The notes below the pieces were generated by a model. It was given only the letters and a program-made list of their open reading frames with translations. It was not told where the DNA came from and did not search any database. 64,000 nt of DNA from CAWDMC01 sp963803295 (GTDB taxonomy: Bacteria; Acidobacteriota; Terriglobia; UBA7540): NCBI GenBank assembly GCA_963803295.1, contig CAWDMC010000022.1, positions 496,001-560,000 on the forward strand, in the 5' to 3' direction. A program made the translations under genes and the position numbers. Below, piece after piece: positions 9,881-19,192 of this stretch. Each line of letters begins with the position of its first letter. The stretch's first letter is position 1.

Positions 9881-10370
9881 GCCTCGGCCGAACTGCATTT
9901 CTTGCGCGCCCGCCTCCAGGGCGGCAAGCTCCACAAGGCGCAGAAAGGCGAGTTACGTTTCCCCCTGCCGGTGGGCTTTTGCTACGACGCGAAAAGCCGT
10001 ATCATTCAGGACTCGGACGAAGAAGTGCGGGGCGCGGTGAGCCTGGTGTTTCGGCTGTTTCGCGAAACGGGCAGCGCCTTCGCGGTGATGCAACGCTTCG
10101 CCGCCCGTACGCTGCGTTTTCCCACGCGCGCGTATGGGGGAGCCTGGGATGGGAAGCTGATCTGGGGGCGCCTGACGCACGGCCGGGTGCTGGGCCTGCT
10201 CAAGAACCCGTCCTATGCCGGCCGCTACGTTTTCGGCCGTTATCAGTATCGGCGGGAGATCAGCCCGGAAGGTAAGGTCCATCCTCGGAAGTACGCGGTG
10301 GCCATTCCCGACTGGCGCGTCAGCCTGCAAGACCACCACGAGGGATATATCAGTTGGGAAGAGTTCCTGC
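9881..10370 (+). pseudogene. large serine recombinase, middle fragment
   Basis: The frame starting with SAELHFLRARLQGGKLHKAQ covers only the recombinase domain: ELRFPLPVGFCYD, LVFRLFRETGSAFAVMQ, LLKNPSYAGRYVFGRYQY, HHEGYISWEEFL. Both the catalytic domain and the zinc-ribbon/coiled-coil C-terminus are absent. It is closely similar in layout to the recombinase at 6.75-8.03 kb but not identical. The downstream edge (about 10370) runs directly into an unidentified minus-strand coding remnant. Confidence 0.75.
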
Positions 10371-10385
10371 ACAATTCTCAACGTG

Positions 10386-10595
10386 CTGTTTTGTGGCACC
10401 CGCCGCTCCACCGCCGCCGTCACACCTTTCAAATGTTCGTCTAATTGGGCGAGGTAGATATCCACGTCCAACGGCAACCCGAGCGTTGCATAGTGCTGGG
10501 TTCGTTTCTCAGCCCAGGTTGTGCGGTTAAATTCCAACATAGAGGCGAAGGGCAGGGGATTGCTTCGCTTCGCGATGTGGACGTGCAGCTCTGGG
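10386..10595 (-). pseudogene. unidentified coding remnant
   Basis: Minus-strand translation gives a coherent segment, LHVHIAKRSNPLPFAS and then FNRTTWAEKRTQHY...LPLDVDIYLAQLDEHLKG. It is then overrun by antisense recombinase sequence. I cannot assign a family. The abrupt edge against recombinase DNA suggests another mobile-element scrap. Confidence 0.3.
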
Positions 10596-10604
10596 TCTCT
10601 ACGG

Positions 10605-10626
10605 GTATAGTCAATTTTTACTATAC
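10605..10626. repeat. AT-rich inverted repeat
   Basis: GTATAGT and ACTATAC (7-bp perfect arms) separated by eight bases, in an AT-rich patch that contrasts with the GC-rich surroundings. It sits 36 bp upstream of the small membrane-protein ORF and could be an operator or part of a promoter; this is a guess from position. Confidence 0.35.
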
Positions 10627-10661
10627 GGATAATAAGAATATGATATACTAAGACCCAAGAA

Positions 10662-10874
10662 TTGGCCGAGAATAAGGTCAAATTTGTGCACGCCGCGACG
10701 AAACTTTGGATTCTGATAGCGCTCGGAGGGATGGTCGTCATCCTGATCGTCTCCGGCTACGCCTGGAAGGTTGGGAATTTCCGCCGCCGGGCGCTTAACG
10801 CGGACCGTCAGGAGCTGCGGCGGTCGGCGGAGAAGTACGGCAGGGCGGTCACGCGCGACGGGCGCCGAGCATAA
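10662..10874 (+). CDS. possible small membrane protein
   Basis: A 70-residue frame starting with TTG: a short charged N-terminus, one strong transmembrane segment (LWILIALGGMVVILIVSGYAW), then a basic Arg-rich tail. No Shine-Dalgarno is obvious. The pattern (single helix, positive-inside tail) is protein-like, but I recognise no family. Confidence 0.35.
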   Translation: MAENKVKFVHAATKLWILIALGGMVVILIVSGYAWKVGNFRRRALNADRQELRRSAEKYGRAVTRDGRRA

Positions 10875-12058
10875 TCGGGGAAAAAGGAGGCGCGCCTGGG
10901 TTCCCCCCAAGCTTCATCAATTAGGATTGGGGATGGCGGCTCATCGCCGACCTGGAGGAGAGTCTAATTCCTAGGTAGTCCGGCTCCCCGCCTTCCCCGC
11001 TCTTTTGATGTACCGCAATAATATAATGGTTACTTCAAGAGTTTTCGACACCTATTCAATATAACCCCTTTCTCGTAATCACGCTTTCACGGCCTTCGCC
11101 TTGCGCCTCTTCGGCCCACTCTCCAGTTTGAACCTTTCTCGATCCTGGCTGGTTCACTAACGGCGCAACGAAACTGAACCACAAGGTTCCACCTTCAAAA
11201 CCGGAGGCAGATCAAGTTGGCGGCTGTAGCCGCGAAGGATGCGCCTTTCGATGCAGGCACGATAGGAGGTAAGGTTCGGTAGCACTAGACTGTTCAAAGG
11301 CGCGCACTCATTTTGCATATTTGACCACGGACGTTCGGGAACACGGGCCGTCTCCATCTGCAAGCGCGGCAGTGCCGGTAGTCGTAACATCACCCTGCTT
11401 GCGAAAGCTGCTCGAGCCGCTGGGCAGCCCCCAAGGGGGTCTCGACAAAGTTGCCTTGGTGTCCAGAAGCTCTTCGACGAAAGTAGCGGGCTCCGACCGC
11501 CGCCTCCTCTCGAAAAAGCCGGTCAAAAATAACGTATGGTGATTTCCCGAAGATTAGGCCCGGGGTATTTTGTTCGGACTGACCCTTGTGGACCCGGATC
11601 TCGTCAATGGCGATCGAACTGCGCTCACGAATAGCCGATTCCATGCTCTCGTAGCCGAGTTTATCGCGGATGGAAATGCTGGGCGCGCCGCACCCGAGAT
11701 TCGATCGAAAGCGTAAGGACACGTTGGGAGGCGATCAGCCAGAAGATCGAGTATTTTCCGGTACCTTCTGATGTCATCCGCGGACGTGACGACTTTATGA
11801 ACGGCGTTTTCTTATTCATCTAGCGTCGCGCCCAGGTTTTTTCGAGCGGTCGGCCCAGTTCGCGCTCCTCGTTCACGTGGCGGCGTTTTCGGTCAGCTGT
11901 TGCTCTATTACTCCTGTCATTGAGCATGCGAGTCTCCTGTCTCATTGATGATAAACATCTCGTTGTTCGTGGCTTGCAAGGAAGAGCCATTCGATATATG
12001 TCCCCAAGGACGCCCTCGCACCCTTTCGCCCGTTCTACGAATTTCGTATAGTGTCTCC
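10875..12058. other. about 1.2 kb without a recognisable gene
   Basis: Several 70-110 codon frames exist on both strands; none has a recognised motif. The longest (minus strand, 11390-11722) contains DRLFREEAAVGARYFRRRA but I cannot place it. This is likely decayed or non-coding DNA between the recombinase debris and the iron-permease gene. Confidence 0.35.
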
Positions 12059-12478
12059 ATGGCGAACAACGGTAAAAGCACAGAAAAAGGCTTTCACGTC
12101 TTTGCAACGCAGGCCGCCAATTGGGTCGGCACGAAGTGGGCATTCCTCGTAGCGCTGATCACCATTCTGATGTGGCTCGTCTCGGGACCGTATTTCCACT
12201 ATTCGAACACTTGGCAACTGATCATAAATACGGGTACGACGGTCATAACGTTTCTTGTTGTGTTCCTGATCCAGAACACCCAGAACCGCGATGCCCGGGC
12301 CATTCACCTGAAGCTGGATGAGATCATTAAGTCTATCGACAAGGCGCACAATGAGATGATCGATATTGAGCACCTGTCGGATGAGGAATTGCAGAGACTG
12401 GCCGCTAAATATCAGAAGGTGCGTGCAGAATGCGATGTCCGGAGCCAGCGCGGCAAAGTGGAATCTGATCGCCTTTGA
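12059..12478 (+). CDS. low-affinity iron permease family protein
   Basis: A 139-residue membrane protein with two hydrophobic helices (KWAFLVALITILMWLVSGP and TVITFLVVFLI) and the diagnostic stretches YSNTWQLIINTGTT and IQNTQNRDARAIHLKLDEII. This is the bacterial low-affinity Fe permease family (PF04120 type); the biochemical role of bacterial members is poorly established. ATG 12059 is preferred over an upstream in-frame ATG because family homology begins just after it. It converges with the Nramp-like gene, so two metal-transport genes lie together. Confidence 0.85.
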   Translation: MANNGKSTEKGFHVFATQAANWVGTKWAFLVALITILMWLVSGPYFHYSNTWQLIINTGTTVITFLVVFLIQNTQNRDARAIHLKLDEIIKSIDKAHNEMIDIEHLSDEELQRLAAKYQKVRAECDVRSQRGKVESDRL

Positions 12479-12545
12479 CTCGGGACCTTCGATCAGAGTA
12501 AATCGCTGAATCGCTCAGAGCTCGCAATGGCCTCACACCAGATGA

Positions 12546-13778
12546 TCAGGGCTGCCCGCCGTGCGTGAGAATCATAAGAGGAATGGCCGCGCTCGCCGCC
12601 ACCGCGATGAGTACAAGAAAAATCACGCCGAGAACAGTTAGTAACCGGCTGTTGGCATGCGTTCCCATAATGTTCCTGTCGGCCGCGGTCCGCAGGATCG
12701 GATAATAGGTGAGAGGCATTAAGACCATGCCGAAGATGATGGAGACGTTCACGAGTGCGAGCGGGCGAGCGCCCGTGACAGCGATGATGAGTGATAGGGC
12801 GAGCATCAGCAGCCATCCTGCAGTAAAAACCGGAACTTCCTTCGCCGGACGATTTTTTCCCCATCTAAGGTTGAAGAACTGACAGAGATTGTAAGCGCCC
12901 GATAGGGCGGTCTCGACGGTCGCGCCGCCAATGCAGGCCATCGCCCCGAGGAGGGCAAGCACAAGCGCCTTGCCGGCGAAAGGCCAGGCTCCCGCCATGA
13001 CGGCCGTGCTGAGCAATTGGGGAAAGATCTGCCGCGGCAGGAAAAGGACGGCGCCCAGCACCATCAGGGCAACGGTCAGGAAAGAGCCGAGAATCGATCC
13101 CAGCGAGGCGACCATGAAGTTCTCACCGAGGTCGTTTACTTTCCACTCTTCCTCGATCGCGCCTGAAGAGTAGAAGTGAACCTCGTATTCCATCAGCATG
13201 GCGCTGAAAATCCCAACCGCGAAATAGGCGTACAAACGAGCATGATCGGCGGAGATTTGCGTTACGGGGTTCAGTCCACCGAGAACCTGCCGCCAGTCCG
13301 GGTGCAAGACCATCGCCGAAATCCCGAACACTATCATCAGCAGCCCCGACAGGCCAAAGCTCCGCTCAATCCATTGGAAGCTCGATAAATAAATGATGGC
13401 TGCCAAGGCTAAGCAACTGCCAATCAGGACAACGCGCTCCGGCCAGCCGGTGAGTAGATGCAATAGGATGCCCAAGCCGCCTATCTCCGCGGCGCAGGTG
13501 ATCAGGTTCAGCAGGTTCGAGGCAATCAGCGTTACGAGCCCGAGCCGGTAGCCCAGGCGCGTCCGCACCACCGCGAAGACGGGTTCGCGGGCGACGACGG
13601 CAACACGGCCGCACATCTCCATATAAAGGATGATGCCGGCACTGCCGAGGACAATCGTCCACAGTAGGCTGTATCCGAACACTGCCCCTGCCTGCATCGT
13701 GAACACGATCTGGCCGAGATCGACGAAGCCGCCGAGCGCCGTCATAATCCCAAGCGTGATGCCCAGCAGTTTTCTCAT
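12546..13778 (-). CDS. Nramp-like divalent metal transporter
   Basis: A 410-residue inner-membrane protein with about 11 transmembrane helices and the Nramp fold pattern. In TM1, where Mn/Fe transporters have DPGN, this protein reads GGFVDLGQIVF, keeping the Asp but changing Pro and Asn. In TM6, where MPH is expected, it reads FSAMLMEYEVHFY. The metal site is therefore non-canonical and the substrate (Mn, Fe, Mg or other) cannot be assumed. Its ATG overlaps the stop of the upstream lipoprotein gene by four bases, so the two are probably co-translated. Confidence 0.82.
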   Translation of the reverse strand: MRKLLGITLGIMTALGGFVDLGQIVFTMQAGAVFGYSLLWTIVLGSAGIILYMEMCGRVAVVAREPVFAVVRTRLGYRLGLVTLIASNLLNLITCAAEIGGLGILLHLLTGWPERVVLIGSCLALAAIIYLSSFQWIERSFGLSGLLMIVFGISAMVLHPDWRQVLGGLNPVTQISADHARLYAYFAVGIFSAMLMEYEVHFYSSGAIEEEWKVNDLGENFMVASLGSILGSFLTVALMVLGAVLFLPRQIFPQLLSTAVMAGAWPFAGKALVLALLGAMACIGGATVETALSGAYNLCQFFNLRWGKNRPAKEVPVFTAGWLLMLALSLIIAVTGARPLALVNVSIIFGMVLMPLTYYPILRTAADRNIMGTHANSRLLTVLGVIFLVLIAVAASAAIPLMILTHGGQP

Positions 13779-14197
13779 CGGCCAGCTCCCGAGGCAGAGA
13801 GAGTTCTCCTAATGGCTGCTACCCCTTGGCGTGCTTCCACGAGCTTTTCGTCTCTGGTTTGTGCCCTGATCGACGTCAGCACGCGGGCAAGTAGCTCCAA
13901 TTGTTCGGCGCCCTGGGCGGGTGTTTTCGCATCGCCCGAATCGGTCCTTGATTCGCGCAATTGTTTCGCCTGTCGCCCCGCTTCATGCCGAAGATAGTCG
14001 GCGTGCCCCGCCCGGAATTGCGGCAACAGATGACCGTTCTCGATTTGGGCAATGAAAAGTCCCGTCTCTGAAGCGAGCGAGAGGGCGGAGAGCAGATCTG
14101 AATGCAGCTCCTCCGCGCTTATGGTTTTGGCCGACGCACACGATACGAGCGTCAGCACAGCGATGAACGAAAGAACTGAACGTTTCATAGCGTACAT
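13775..14197 (-). CDS. putative lipoprotein upstream of Nramp-like gene
   Basis: A 140-residue exported protein. The N-terminus MKRSVLSFIAVLTLVSCASA has a basic start, a hydrophobic core and a lipobox-like LVSC, suggesting acylation at Cys. The mature part is helical and rich in Ala, Glu, Arg and Gln. No family was recognised. The stop overlaps the start of the Nramp-like transporter (ATGA), so a periplasmic partner or sensor for that transporter is a reasonable guess. It follows the truncated polX gene after 18 bp on the same strand. Confidence 0.7.
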   Translation of the reverse strand: MYAMKRSVLSFIAVLTLVSCASAKTISAEELHSDLLSALSLASETGLFIAQIENGHLLPQFRAGHADYLRHEAGRQAKQLRESRTDSGDAKTPAQGAEQLELLARVLTSIRAQTRDEKLVEARQGVAAIRRTLSASGAGR

Positions 14198-14215
14198 AGG
14201 CGGAGCGTTTTCATT

Positions 14216-15588
14216 CTAACGCCGGAAAAGCCGCTGAAGCTTAGTCCAGGGGAGGCAGTTCAGGACCTGTGATGCTTCAAGTCCGGCCCGGCGCCCCTGG
14301 TCCATGCCACACCGGATAAGATCCAGTTCGCCCATACTGTGTGAATCCGTGGAGATTGAGATCAGCACCCCTGCCGATGCCGCCCTGCCCGCAGTCTCGG
14401 CGCAAACGTCTAGCCTGTCCGGACTCGAATTGATTTCCAGAAAACAGCCGTTCTCACGCGCGTGCGCGATTACCCTGTCCACGTCGATCTCATACCCTGG
14501 GCGCTTGAGCAGCAGCCGGCCGGTGGCGTGGCCGAGAATGTTGAAGTAACGGTTGTCCATCGCGCGCAGAAGGCGTTCCGTCTGGGGCTCCCGGCCAAGG
14601 GCGAAGCGCGAATGGATGGAACAGACGGTGTAGTCCAGTTCCTTAAGGAGATCGTCGGGATAGTCGAGCGAGCCGTTCACGAGGATGTCGACCTCGCTCG
14701 ACTTCAGCACCCGGATGCCGCGCAGCTTGCCATTGAGCTTGTCTATAAAGCGGATTTGCGCCTTGAGATCCTCAACGGAAACACCACGCGCTATCTTGAG
14801 GCTCTGCGAATGATCGCTGATGCCGATATATTCGTAATCGCGCTCGTGCGCTGCGTTAGCCATATCCTCGATCGAATCCACGCCGTCGCTTGACAGCGAG
14901 TGGGCGTGAAGGTCGCCTCGAATATCGGCGATCGTGACCAGCTTCGGGAGCGTGCCCGCTTTGGCCCTGTCCACCTCGTCATGGCCCTCGCGCAATTCGG
15001 GTTCGATGTATTCAAGACCATGCTCCCGGTAAAGGATCATTTCCGACTTATCACGTCCTGATTTCAGAGATCGTAGCGGCCCGCAGACTGCCGTGAGCTT
15101 TCTCAGGTGAGCCTTTGATCCCGTGCAGGCTATCAGGTGAAAAGCCCAGTTCTCTTTCGTGGCACGCTGCAACCGCAAAAGAATACCGGAAGACAGCGAA
15201 AAGACGGCGTGCTCGTTTCCCGATGAGATGACTGGCGTCCGGCCGCCGTATCGCTGCATCTGCGCGACAGCCGCGGCAAAATCATCCGTTTCAATGATGA
15301 ACACAAGCTCCTCAACGATCTCGACCCGGCGGCGGTAATCGCCCGCCACCTCCGCCCGCCGTACACCGCAGCGGCCGATCAGGAACTCCTCGATCGCCTC
15401 GCGCAGCGTATCGGCGTGATAGAGGAGCATGGCATGGGTATCGGTCAGGCCCTGCCGGATGTGGTATGCCATGCGCGCGCCAAGCGCCTTCTCGATTGCT
15501 CCACTCTCAAGTCGCTCGCGCAGGTCTTTGGCTGTGGAGATTCCTAATTTTTTGTAAACGCGCATGACGCGCTTCGGATCGAGGCGCG
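14216..15588 (-). pseudogene. PolX paralogue A, 5'-truncated (degenerate polymerase domain + PHP domain)
   Basis: The minus-strand frame carries, from RLDPKRVMRVYKKLG onward, the middle of a PolX family protein and a PHP phosphoesterase domain. PHP metal motifs are present: DLHAHS, GISDHS, SSEVDI, SIHSRF, EINSSP and STDSHS. The polymerase catalytic segment reads RRRVEIVEELVFII where active PolX has a DxD (GDLDFL-like), so polymerase activity should be lost while the PHP nuclease site looks intact. The first 110 or so residues (helix-hairpin-helix region) are missing: near 15588 the gene runs into an IS21-like element, and the codons beyond are antisense to that element's ParB-like ORF. Confidence 0.85.
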
Positions 15589-15591
15589 GCC

Positions 15592-16209
15592 GAGCTGCAC
15601 CAGCGCTTCGGCTTCTCGCTGGAGGATTTAGCTCGGCGCTTTGGCCATTCGGTGAGTTGGGTAAGCCGGCGGCTGGCACTGGTGCAGGAACTCCCCGAGG
15701 CAATTCAACAGCAAGTGCGCCGGGGTGAAATGGGAGCGCATGGAGCCGCCAAGTATCTGGTGCCCTTGGCGCGCGCCAACCGGCAGGCCTGTCTGGAACT
15801 GGTGGAAGCCATTGGTACGACCCGGCTCTCGAGCCGCGACCTAGGCATCCTCTACACGGCTTACCAAACGGGCAACTGGATCACACGCCGGCGACTGCTC
15901 GAAGCGCCCTTGCTCTTCCTGAAGACTTACAAGGAGACCCAAGTCGCTCCTGCCCTCCCGCCCGGTCCCGGTGACAGCCTGCTGAGCGATCTGGAGATCC
16001 TCAGTGCTACGGCGCGCCGGGCCGACCGGCGAGTGCGGGCGGGCGTCTTGCGCCATCTCCCGGAAAAAGACCGCCAGGACTTGGCCCGCTTGCTCGACCA
16101 AAGCCAGCGTGAGTTCGAACGCCTTACCGAACATTTTCACCAGGAGAGGGGCGATGCTGGATCAGAGCACCCGAGCTGCAATTCTGAAGCTGCACCAACA
16201 AGGACATAG
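15592..16209 (+). CDS. ParB/KorB-like protein of IS21-type element (5' partial)
   Basis: Translation from the junction gives ELHQRFGFSLEDLARRFGHS, then VSWVSRRLALVQELPEAIQQ. This is the helix-turn-helix core of ParB/KorB DNA-binding proteins, with GEMGAHGAAKYLVPLA following. The C-terminal half is helical and charged. The N-terminal CTPase/arginine-patch domain of true ParB is not seen; it was either lost at the polX junction or never present. It overlaps the transposase start by 56 bp, so it belongs to the element and probably assists target or end recognition (inference). Confidence 0.6.
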   Translation, partial: ELHQRFGFSLEDLARRFGHSVSWVSRRLALVQELPEAIQQQVRRGEMGAHGAAKYLVPLARANRQACLELVEAIGTTRLSSRDLGILYTAYQTGNWITRRRLLEAPLLFLKTYKETQVAPALPPGPGDSLLSDLEILSATARRADRRVRAGVLRHLPEKDRQDLARLLDQSQREFERLTEHFHQERGDAGSEHPSCNSEAAPTRT

Positions 16210-17563
16210 CATTCGCGCCACCGCCCGCGCCCTGAGGTGCTCCCGGGGCGCCGTGCGCGAAGTGCTGCGCTCAGACAGTGAGATCGTGCCCACCCTGGTG
16301 CGCGAGGAAAAGGCCACGCCTTATCGTGACCAGATCCTGGAACTGTATGCGCGCTGTAAAGGAAATTTGGTCCGCGTCCATGAAGAACTCATGGCCACCG
16401 GCGCTCAGTTCTCTTATCAGGCGCTCACCGCCTTTTGCCGGCGTCAGGGAATTGGCCATGAGCCCCCGCGACCTGTGGGTGAGTATCACTTCGCTCCGGG
16501 ACAAGAAATGCAGCATGATACTTCCCCGCATCGCATTGAGCTCGGCGGCCAACTGCGGTCCGTGCAAACCGCCTCCCTGGTCTGCTGCTATTCCCGCCTG
16601 CTCTTTTTTCAGTTCTCTCCCACTTTCACCCGTTTCGATTGCAAGCTCTTTTTCACGGACGCTCTCCAGTACTTACAAGGAGCCTGCGCCACTTGCCTGA
16701 TCGACAACACCCATGTGGTGGTGTTGAAGGGGAGCGGCCGCGAGATGGTGCCGGTGCCGGAGATGGCGGCTTTCGCCGAGCGCTATGGCTTTCGCTTCCA
16801 AGCGCATGAGAAAGGCGACGCCAACCGCTCGGCCCGCGTCGAACGAGCCTTCCGCTACATCGAAACCAACTTCTTGGCGGGTCGTAGCTTTCGCGACTGG
16901 GCCGAGGCCAACCGCCAGGCGCGCGAGTGGTGCGATAAGGTCAACGCCCGCTTCCGCGACGATCTCAAGGCCAGCCCGCGCGAGTTATTCGCCGTCGAGC
17001 AGCCCCATTTAAAGCCTCTTCCCCTCTGGGTGCCCCCGGTCTATCTTCTCCACCAACGGCTGGTGGATGTGGAAGGCTACGTGTCGGTCGAGAGCAACCG
17101 CTATTCCGTACCCGATGACCTGATTGGGCGTCAGGTGGAAGTGCGCCAAACCAAACAGCACCTAGAGATCTACCGGGGGCCGCGGCTGGTGGCCACGCAT
17201 GCGCGCCTGATCGAGCCCACCGGTCGCAAGTACCGCTTGCCAGAACATCGCCGGGTGCGCGGGCAAGGTCCCCAGCCCTCTGCTTCAGCCCCCGAAGAAA
17301 AAATTTTGCTGGAGAGACTTCCCGAAATTGGCGAGTACCTCCAAGCCCTCAAAAAGCGCCATGCCGGACGGGCCACCGTGCCCGTGCGCCACTTGCTCCG
17401 GCTGGTGAACGACTATCCGCCTGTGCCCTTGCTGGAAGCCCTTCAGGCCGCCCTGCACTATGGCCTGTTCGATCTTGAGCGGGTGGAGACTATGATCCTG
17501 CGCCAACTGGCCCGCGATTATTTCCAGATCAAGCCTGGCCGTGACGGAGATGAGGATGAGTGA
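16154..17563 (+). CDS. istA: IS21-family transposase IstA (ParB-associated type)
   Basis: A 469-residue DDE transposase. The N-terminal helix-turn-helix reads QGHSIRATARALRCSRGAVR. Catalytic residues are visible as QEMQHDTSPHRIEL (Asp), CLIDNTHVVV (Asp) and SARVERAFRYIETNF (Glu). The C-terminal half has the IstA SH3-like part (VESNRYSVPDDLIG). The ATG at 16154 has GGAGAGG five bases upstream, and the family N-terminus MLDQSTRAAILKLHQ starts there, so the longer upstream frame is not used. The stop overlaps the istB frame. Confidence 0.9.
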   Translation: MLDQSTRAAILKLHQQGHSIRATARALRCSRGAVREVLRSDSEIVPTLVREEKATPYRDQILELYARCKGNLVRVHEELMATGAQFSYQALTAFCRRQGIGHEPPRPVGEYHFAPGQEMQHDTSPHRIELGGQLRSVQTASLVCCYSRLLFFQFSPTFTRFDCKLFFTDALQYLQGACATCLIDNTHVVVLKGSGREMVPVPEMAAFAERYGFRFQAHEKGDANRSARVERAFRYIETNFLAGRSFRDWAEANRQAREWCDKVNARFRDDLKASPRELFAVEQPHLKPLPLWVPPVYLLHQRLVDVEGYVSVESNRYSVPDDLIGRQVEVRQTKQHLEIYRGPRLVATHARLIEPTGRKYRLPEHRRVRGQGPQPSASAPEEKILLERLPEIGEYLQALKKRHAGRATVPVRHLLRLVNDYPPVPLLEALQAALHYGLFDLERVETMILRQLARDYFQIKPGRDGDEDE

Positions 17564-18281
17564 GGAAATTCAGCAGCTCTTAAAGAACCTGCGCCTGCGC
17601 AAGATGGCCCAGATGATGGAGGGTGAACTTGCCGCCGCCCGCAAGACCTCGCCTTCTTACACCGATCTGTTGGCCCGACTGCTCCGCGCGGAATGGCTTG
17701 ATCAGCAGGAAAGGCGACTGCGCGCGCGCATCAAACAGGCCCACCTGCCGGAACAGTGGACTTTGGAGTCGTTCCCCTTCCCGCGCCAACCTGGCGTTTC
17801 GCGCCGCCAGGTCCGCGAACTGGCCGAGTTGGAGTTCATCCCCAAAGCCGTTAACGTCGTGTTCATCGGCCCAACCGGCGTCGGTAAAACCGGCTTGGCC
17901 TCGGGACTCCTGCTAAAAGCTCTGCAGAACGGCTATCGCGGCCTTTTCATCAAAGCCCAGGATCTGTTCGATGAGATGTACGCCTCCATCGCCGATCGCG
18001 CCTCGCGCAAGCTCATCCGGCGCCTGGCTCGTCTGGACATCCTGTTGATCGACGAGGTCGGTTACCTGAATCTCCGTCCCGAGCAAACCAACATTTTTTT
18101 CAAACTGATGGAAGAGCGCTACCGCCGCAAGGCAACGCTCATTACAACGAACCTTGACTACGACCAATGGCATGTGCTGCTCGGACATAAAGACTTAACG
18201 GCGGCCCTGCTCAGCCGCTTGCGACACCAGTGCCAAACGATTTACATCAAGGGACCCTCCTTACGCGAGCCACAAGGCTGA
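17541..18281 (+). CDS. istB: IS21-family helper ATPase IstB
   Basis: AAA+ ATPase partner of IstA that selects target DNA. Walker A is GPTGVGKTGLA and Walker B is ILLIDEVGYL; sensor residues follow in ATLITTNLDYDQW. The N-terminal helical region (EEIQQLLKNLRLRKMAQMME) is typical. Full length (246 residues). It overlaps the 3' end of istA by about 20 bp; the start may be GTG 17541 or ATG 17550/17556. Confidence 0.9.
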   Translation: MTEMRMSEEIQQLLKNLRLRKMAQMMEGELAAARKTSPSYTDLLARLLRAEWLDQQERRLRARIKQAHLPEQWTLESFPFPRQPGVSRRQVRELAELEFIPKAVNVVFIGPTGVGKTGLASGLLLKALQNGYRGLFIKAQDLFDEMYASIADRASRKLIRRLARLDILLIDEVGYLNLRPEQTNIFFKLMEERYRRKATLITTNLDYDQWHVLLGHKDLTAALLSRLRHQCQTIYIKGPSLREPQG

Positions 18282-18445
18282 GGCTGACCTCACCCCAAAC
18301 GCCGACCTCCTGCCGCGAGTGCCAACTCTAGCCTTCGTCCACAACTTCAATTACAAATCTAATTCTAAGTGCCGTTCTCGAAGTGGGCCATTTTAGGCAA
18401 GCACAGGTGGGTCACTTCTGACGAGCACCGAAGACCCTCGCCCAC

Positions 18446-19084
18446 ATGTCGGAAACTGCAATTCAAAATCAGAGTCACCTTCACCCCTACACCGTTATGC
18501 GGCAATACGAGCTGTTTTGCCGCAAGTGCGACAAGGCCAGATCACGAGTGATTGCCAGCATGACGTTCCGCCCACCTGATTCCAAGAATTTTCGCATTGA
18601 GGGGAGCGAAGGTAGCGGTCTCGGCGAAAGGATCGTTCGTCTCGTGCTGGAACGGGAGGCAGCCCTGGCGAGGGACGGCGGCGCAAGTGATATTTCGCAA
18701 GACAATTATAATTTTCGGTTTCTTCGCAATGACGTTGCAAACGGGCGGCCTTGTTATGTGCTCCAGCTCCTTTCCAAGCGCGAGGACAAGAATCTGCTCC
18801 GTGGGACTATCTGGGTTGATGCGAGTACTTATGTAATCCATCGTACAGAGGGCCAGCCGGCGAACAGCCCTTCGTGGTGGGTTCGCGACGTGCACATAAT
18901 ATTGGTATACGGAAACGTGAACGGAATGTGGCTGCTGAAATCGTCTGAATCCACAGCCAAGATACGCCTGCTTGGCCCTTCAACGATGGTCCAGCGCGAC
19001 TTGAAATACAGTTACACGCGGTTTGCTAAAAATGACTACGGCCCGCCCGCACCTCGCAACGGGAAGATAAGCACAGGAGAATAG
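18446..19084 (+). pseudogene. LolA-fold outer-membrane lipoprotein-sorting family protein, 5'-truncated
   Basis: The frame contains GRPCYVLQLLSKREDKNLLRG, TIWVDASTYVIHRTEGQPA and WWVRDVHIILVYGNVNGMW, which match the acidobacterial LolA-like family (periplasmic lipid/lipoprotein carrier fold). Family members begin with a signal peptide and some 30-60 more residues; here the N-terminus MSETAIQNQSHLHPYTVMRQ has none. The gene therefore probably lost its 5' end to the adjacent IS21-type element. Codon usage is coherent to the stop. Confidence 0.6.
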
Positions 19085-19192
19085 GCAAATGTGGGGCTCA
19101 GCTCGACTCAGCGAGGTGGCATGCATGTCGGGATACTTCGCGGGAAGCAGATGAGGTGCTTCCCATAATTGGCGGTTACAGCGGCGGACGAT

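Larger units (their letters stand above)
15590..18330 (+). mobile_element. IS21-family element with ParB-like accessory gene, left-truncated
   Basis: Contains a ParB-like ORF, an istA-type transposase and an istB-type ATPase in overlapping order. The left boundary is the junction with polX, and the ParB-like gene is already open there, so the left end is missing. The right end is not resolved; the next recognisable gene starts near 18446. It is unrelated at the protein-sequence level to the two other IS21-like copies in this window. Confidence 0.75.
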
